Source: Pseudomonadota bacterium
GTDB taxonomy: Bacteria; Pseudomonadota; Gammaproteobacteria; Burkholderiales; Thiobacillaceae
DNA: 8,198 bases
Direction of reading: 5' to 3'
Assembly: GCA_021821425.1 (NCBI GenBank)
Contig: JAKACL010000128.1
Coordinates: forward strand, 1-8,198
The notes under the pieces are model-generated. The model searched no databases, was not told the origin of the DNA, and worked only from the letters and a program-made list of their open reading frames with translations. The first letter of the stretch is position 1. Each line of letters starts with the position of its first letter. The position numbers and the translations under genes were made by a program. Below, one piece after another: positions 7,488 to 8,198 of this stretch.

Positions 7488-8198
7488 ATGTTCGAAAAAA
7501 TCCTGATCGCCAACCGCGGCGAGATCGCCTTGAGAATCCAGCGCGCCTGCCGCGAAATGGGCATCAAGACCGTCGCCGTCTATTCCGAGGCCGACCGCGA
7601 CGCCAAGTACGTCAAGCTGGCCGATGAATCGGTATGCATCGGCCCGGCGCCCTCGGCGCAGAGCTATCTGCACGTGCCGTCGATCATCGCCGCCGCCGAG
7701 GTCACCGACGCCGAAGCCATCCACCCCGGCTACGGCTTCCTGTCGGAAAACGCCGACTTTGCCGAGCGGGTGGAATCCTCCGGTTTCACTTTCATCGGCC
7801 CGCGCCCCGACAATATCCGCCTGATGGGCGACAAGGTCGCCGCCAAGCAGGCGATGCTCGAAGCCCGCGTGCCGTGCGTGCCCGGTTCCGACGGCGCGTT
7901 GTCGGACGACCCCGCGGAAATCATCAGGACCGCCGCGCACGTCGGCTATCCGGTCATCATCAAGGCCGCCGGCGGCGGCGGCGGCCGCGGCATGCGCGTG
8001 GTGCACACCGAGGCCGCGCTGCTGAACGCAGTGACCATGACCAAGACCGAAGCCGGCGCTGCGTTCGGGAACCCGATGGTCTACATGGAAAAATTCCTGC
8101 AGACGCCGCGCCATATCGAAATCCAGATCCTCGCCGACGAGCACGGTAATGCGGTGCACCTGGGCGAGCGCGACTGCTCGATGCAACGCCGTCATCAA
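7488..8198 (+). CDS. accC: Biotin carboxylase subunit of acetyl-CoA carboxylase, 3' part outside the window
   Basis: An ATP-grasp enzyme that carboxylates the biotin on AccB with bicarbonate and ATP. The first 237 residues of about 447-450 are present. The N-terminal biotin carboxylase domain begins [20 protein letters not shown] and contains [15 protein letters not shown]. The ATP-grasp part contains K159 followed by the glycine-rich loop [14 protein letters not shown]159 matches the ATP-binding lysine number of the E. coli enzyme. The visible sequence stops at [12 protein letters not shown], just before the catalytic K238 of E. coli AccC. The ATG at 7488 gives the family N-terminus without extra residues, but no Shine-Dalgarno sequence is visible before it, because the palindromic repeat occupies the space. 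It should be cotranscribed with accB. Confidence 0.97.
   Translation, partial: MFEKILIANRGEIALRIQRACREMGIKTVAVYSEADRDAKYVKLADESVCIGPAPSAQSYLHVPSIIAAAEVTDAEAIHPGYGFLSENADFAERVESSGFTFIGPRPDNIRLMGDKVAAKQAMLEARVPCVPGSDGALSDDPAEIIRTAAHVGYPVIIKAAGGGGGRGMRVVHTEAALLNAVTMTKTEAGAAFGNPMVYMEKFLQTPRHIEIQILADEHGNAVHLGERDCSMQRRHQ

Overview
The window reads as chromosomal, housekeeping DNA of a GC-rich betaproteobacterium. It resembles the Thiobacillus/Nitrosomonadales group, but the genus is inferred, not shown. The evidence is a System II cytochrome c maturation cluster (ResB plus CcsB), a diheme cytochrome c4 beside it, a HemB of the cysteine-free (non-zinc) type with a typical betaproteobacterial N-terminus, and the gene pair engB/hemB. 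There is no integrase, transposase or phage gene.

Left part (1-1758): hemB (minus, 3' end cut by the window edge) and engB (minus) lie in tandem. The 180-base gap between them carries a plus-strand small-RNA gene at about 1010-1112. It shows four consecutive hairpins, three of them with C-rich loops that look like anti-Shine-Dalgarno sequences, a terminator at the 3' end, and an upstream promoter resembling those of sigma-E. This promoter overlaps a candidate hemB promoter pointing the other way. I consider this the most interesting element in the window.

Middle part (1748-6371): a divergent promoter region leads into cytochrome c4, then resB, ccsB and a membrane-anchored TlpA/ResA-like thioredoxin. 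Together they form a small c-type cytochrome unit. The thioredoxin can reduce apocytochrome cysteines, ResB-CcsB exports and ligates heme, and cytochrome c4 is a likely client. HemB feeds the heme pathway from the opposite strand. A hairpin with a T-run separates cytochrome c4 from resB and sits almost on the resB start codon.

Right part (6372-8198): a promoter-like sequence precedes aroQ (shikimate pathway), accB and accC (acetyl-CoA carboxylase; accC is cut by the window end). aroQ and accB overlap by 32 bases. A palindromic array of 7-base units (7391-7482) lies between accB and accC. It looks like a dispersed repeat inserted into the operon and leaves accC without a recognisable ribosome-binding site.

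Every stretch longer than 100 bases between genes is accounted for by these elements. No tRNA, rRNA, CRISPR or transposon was seen.
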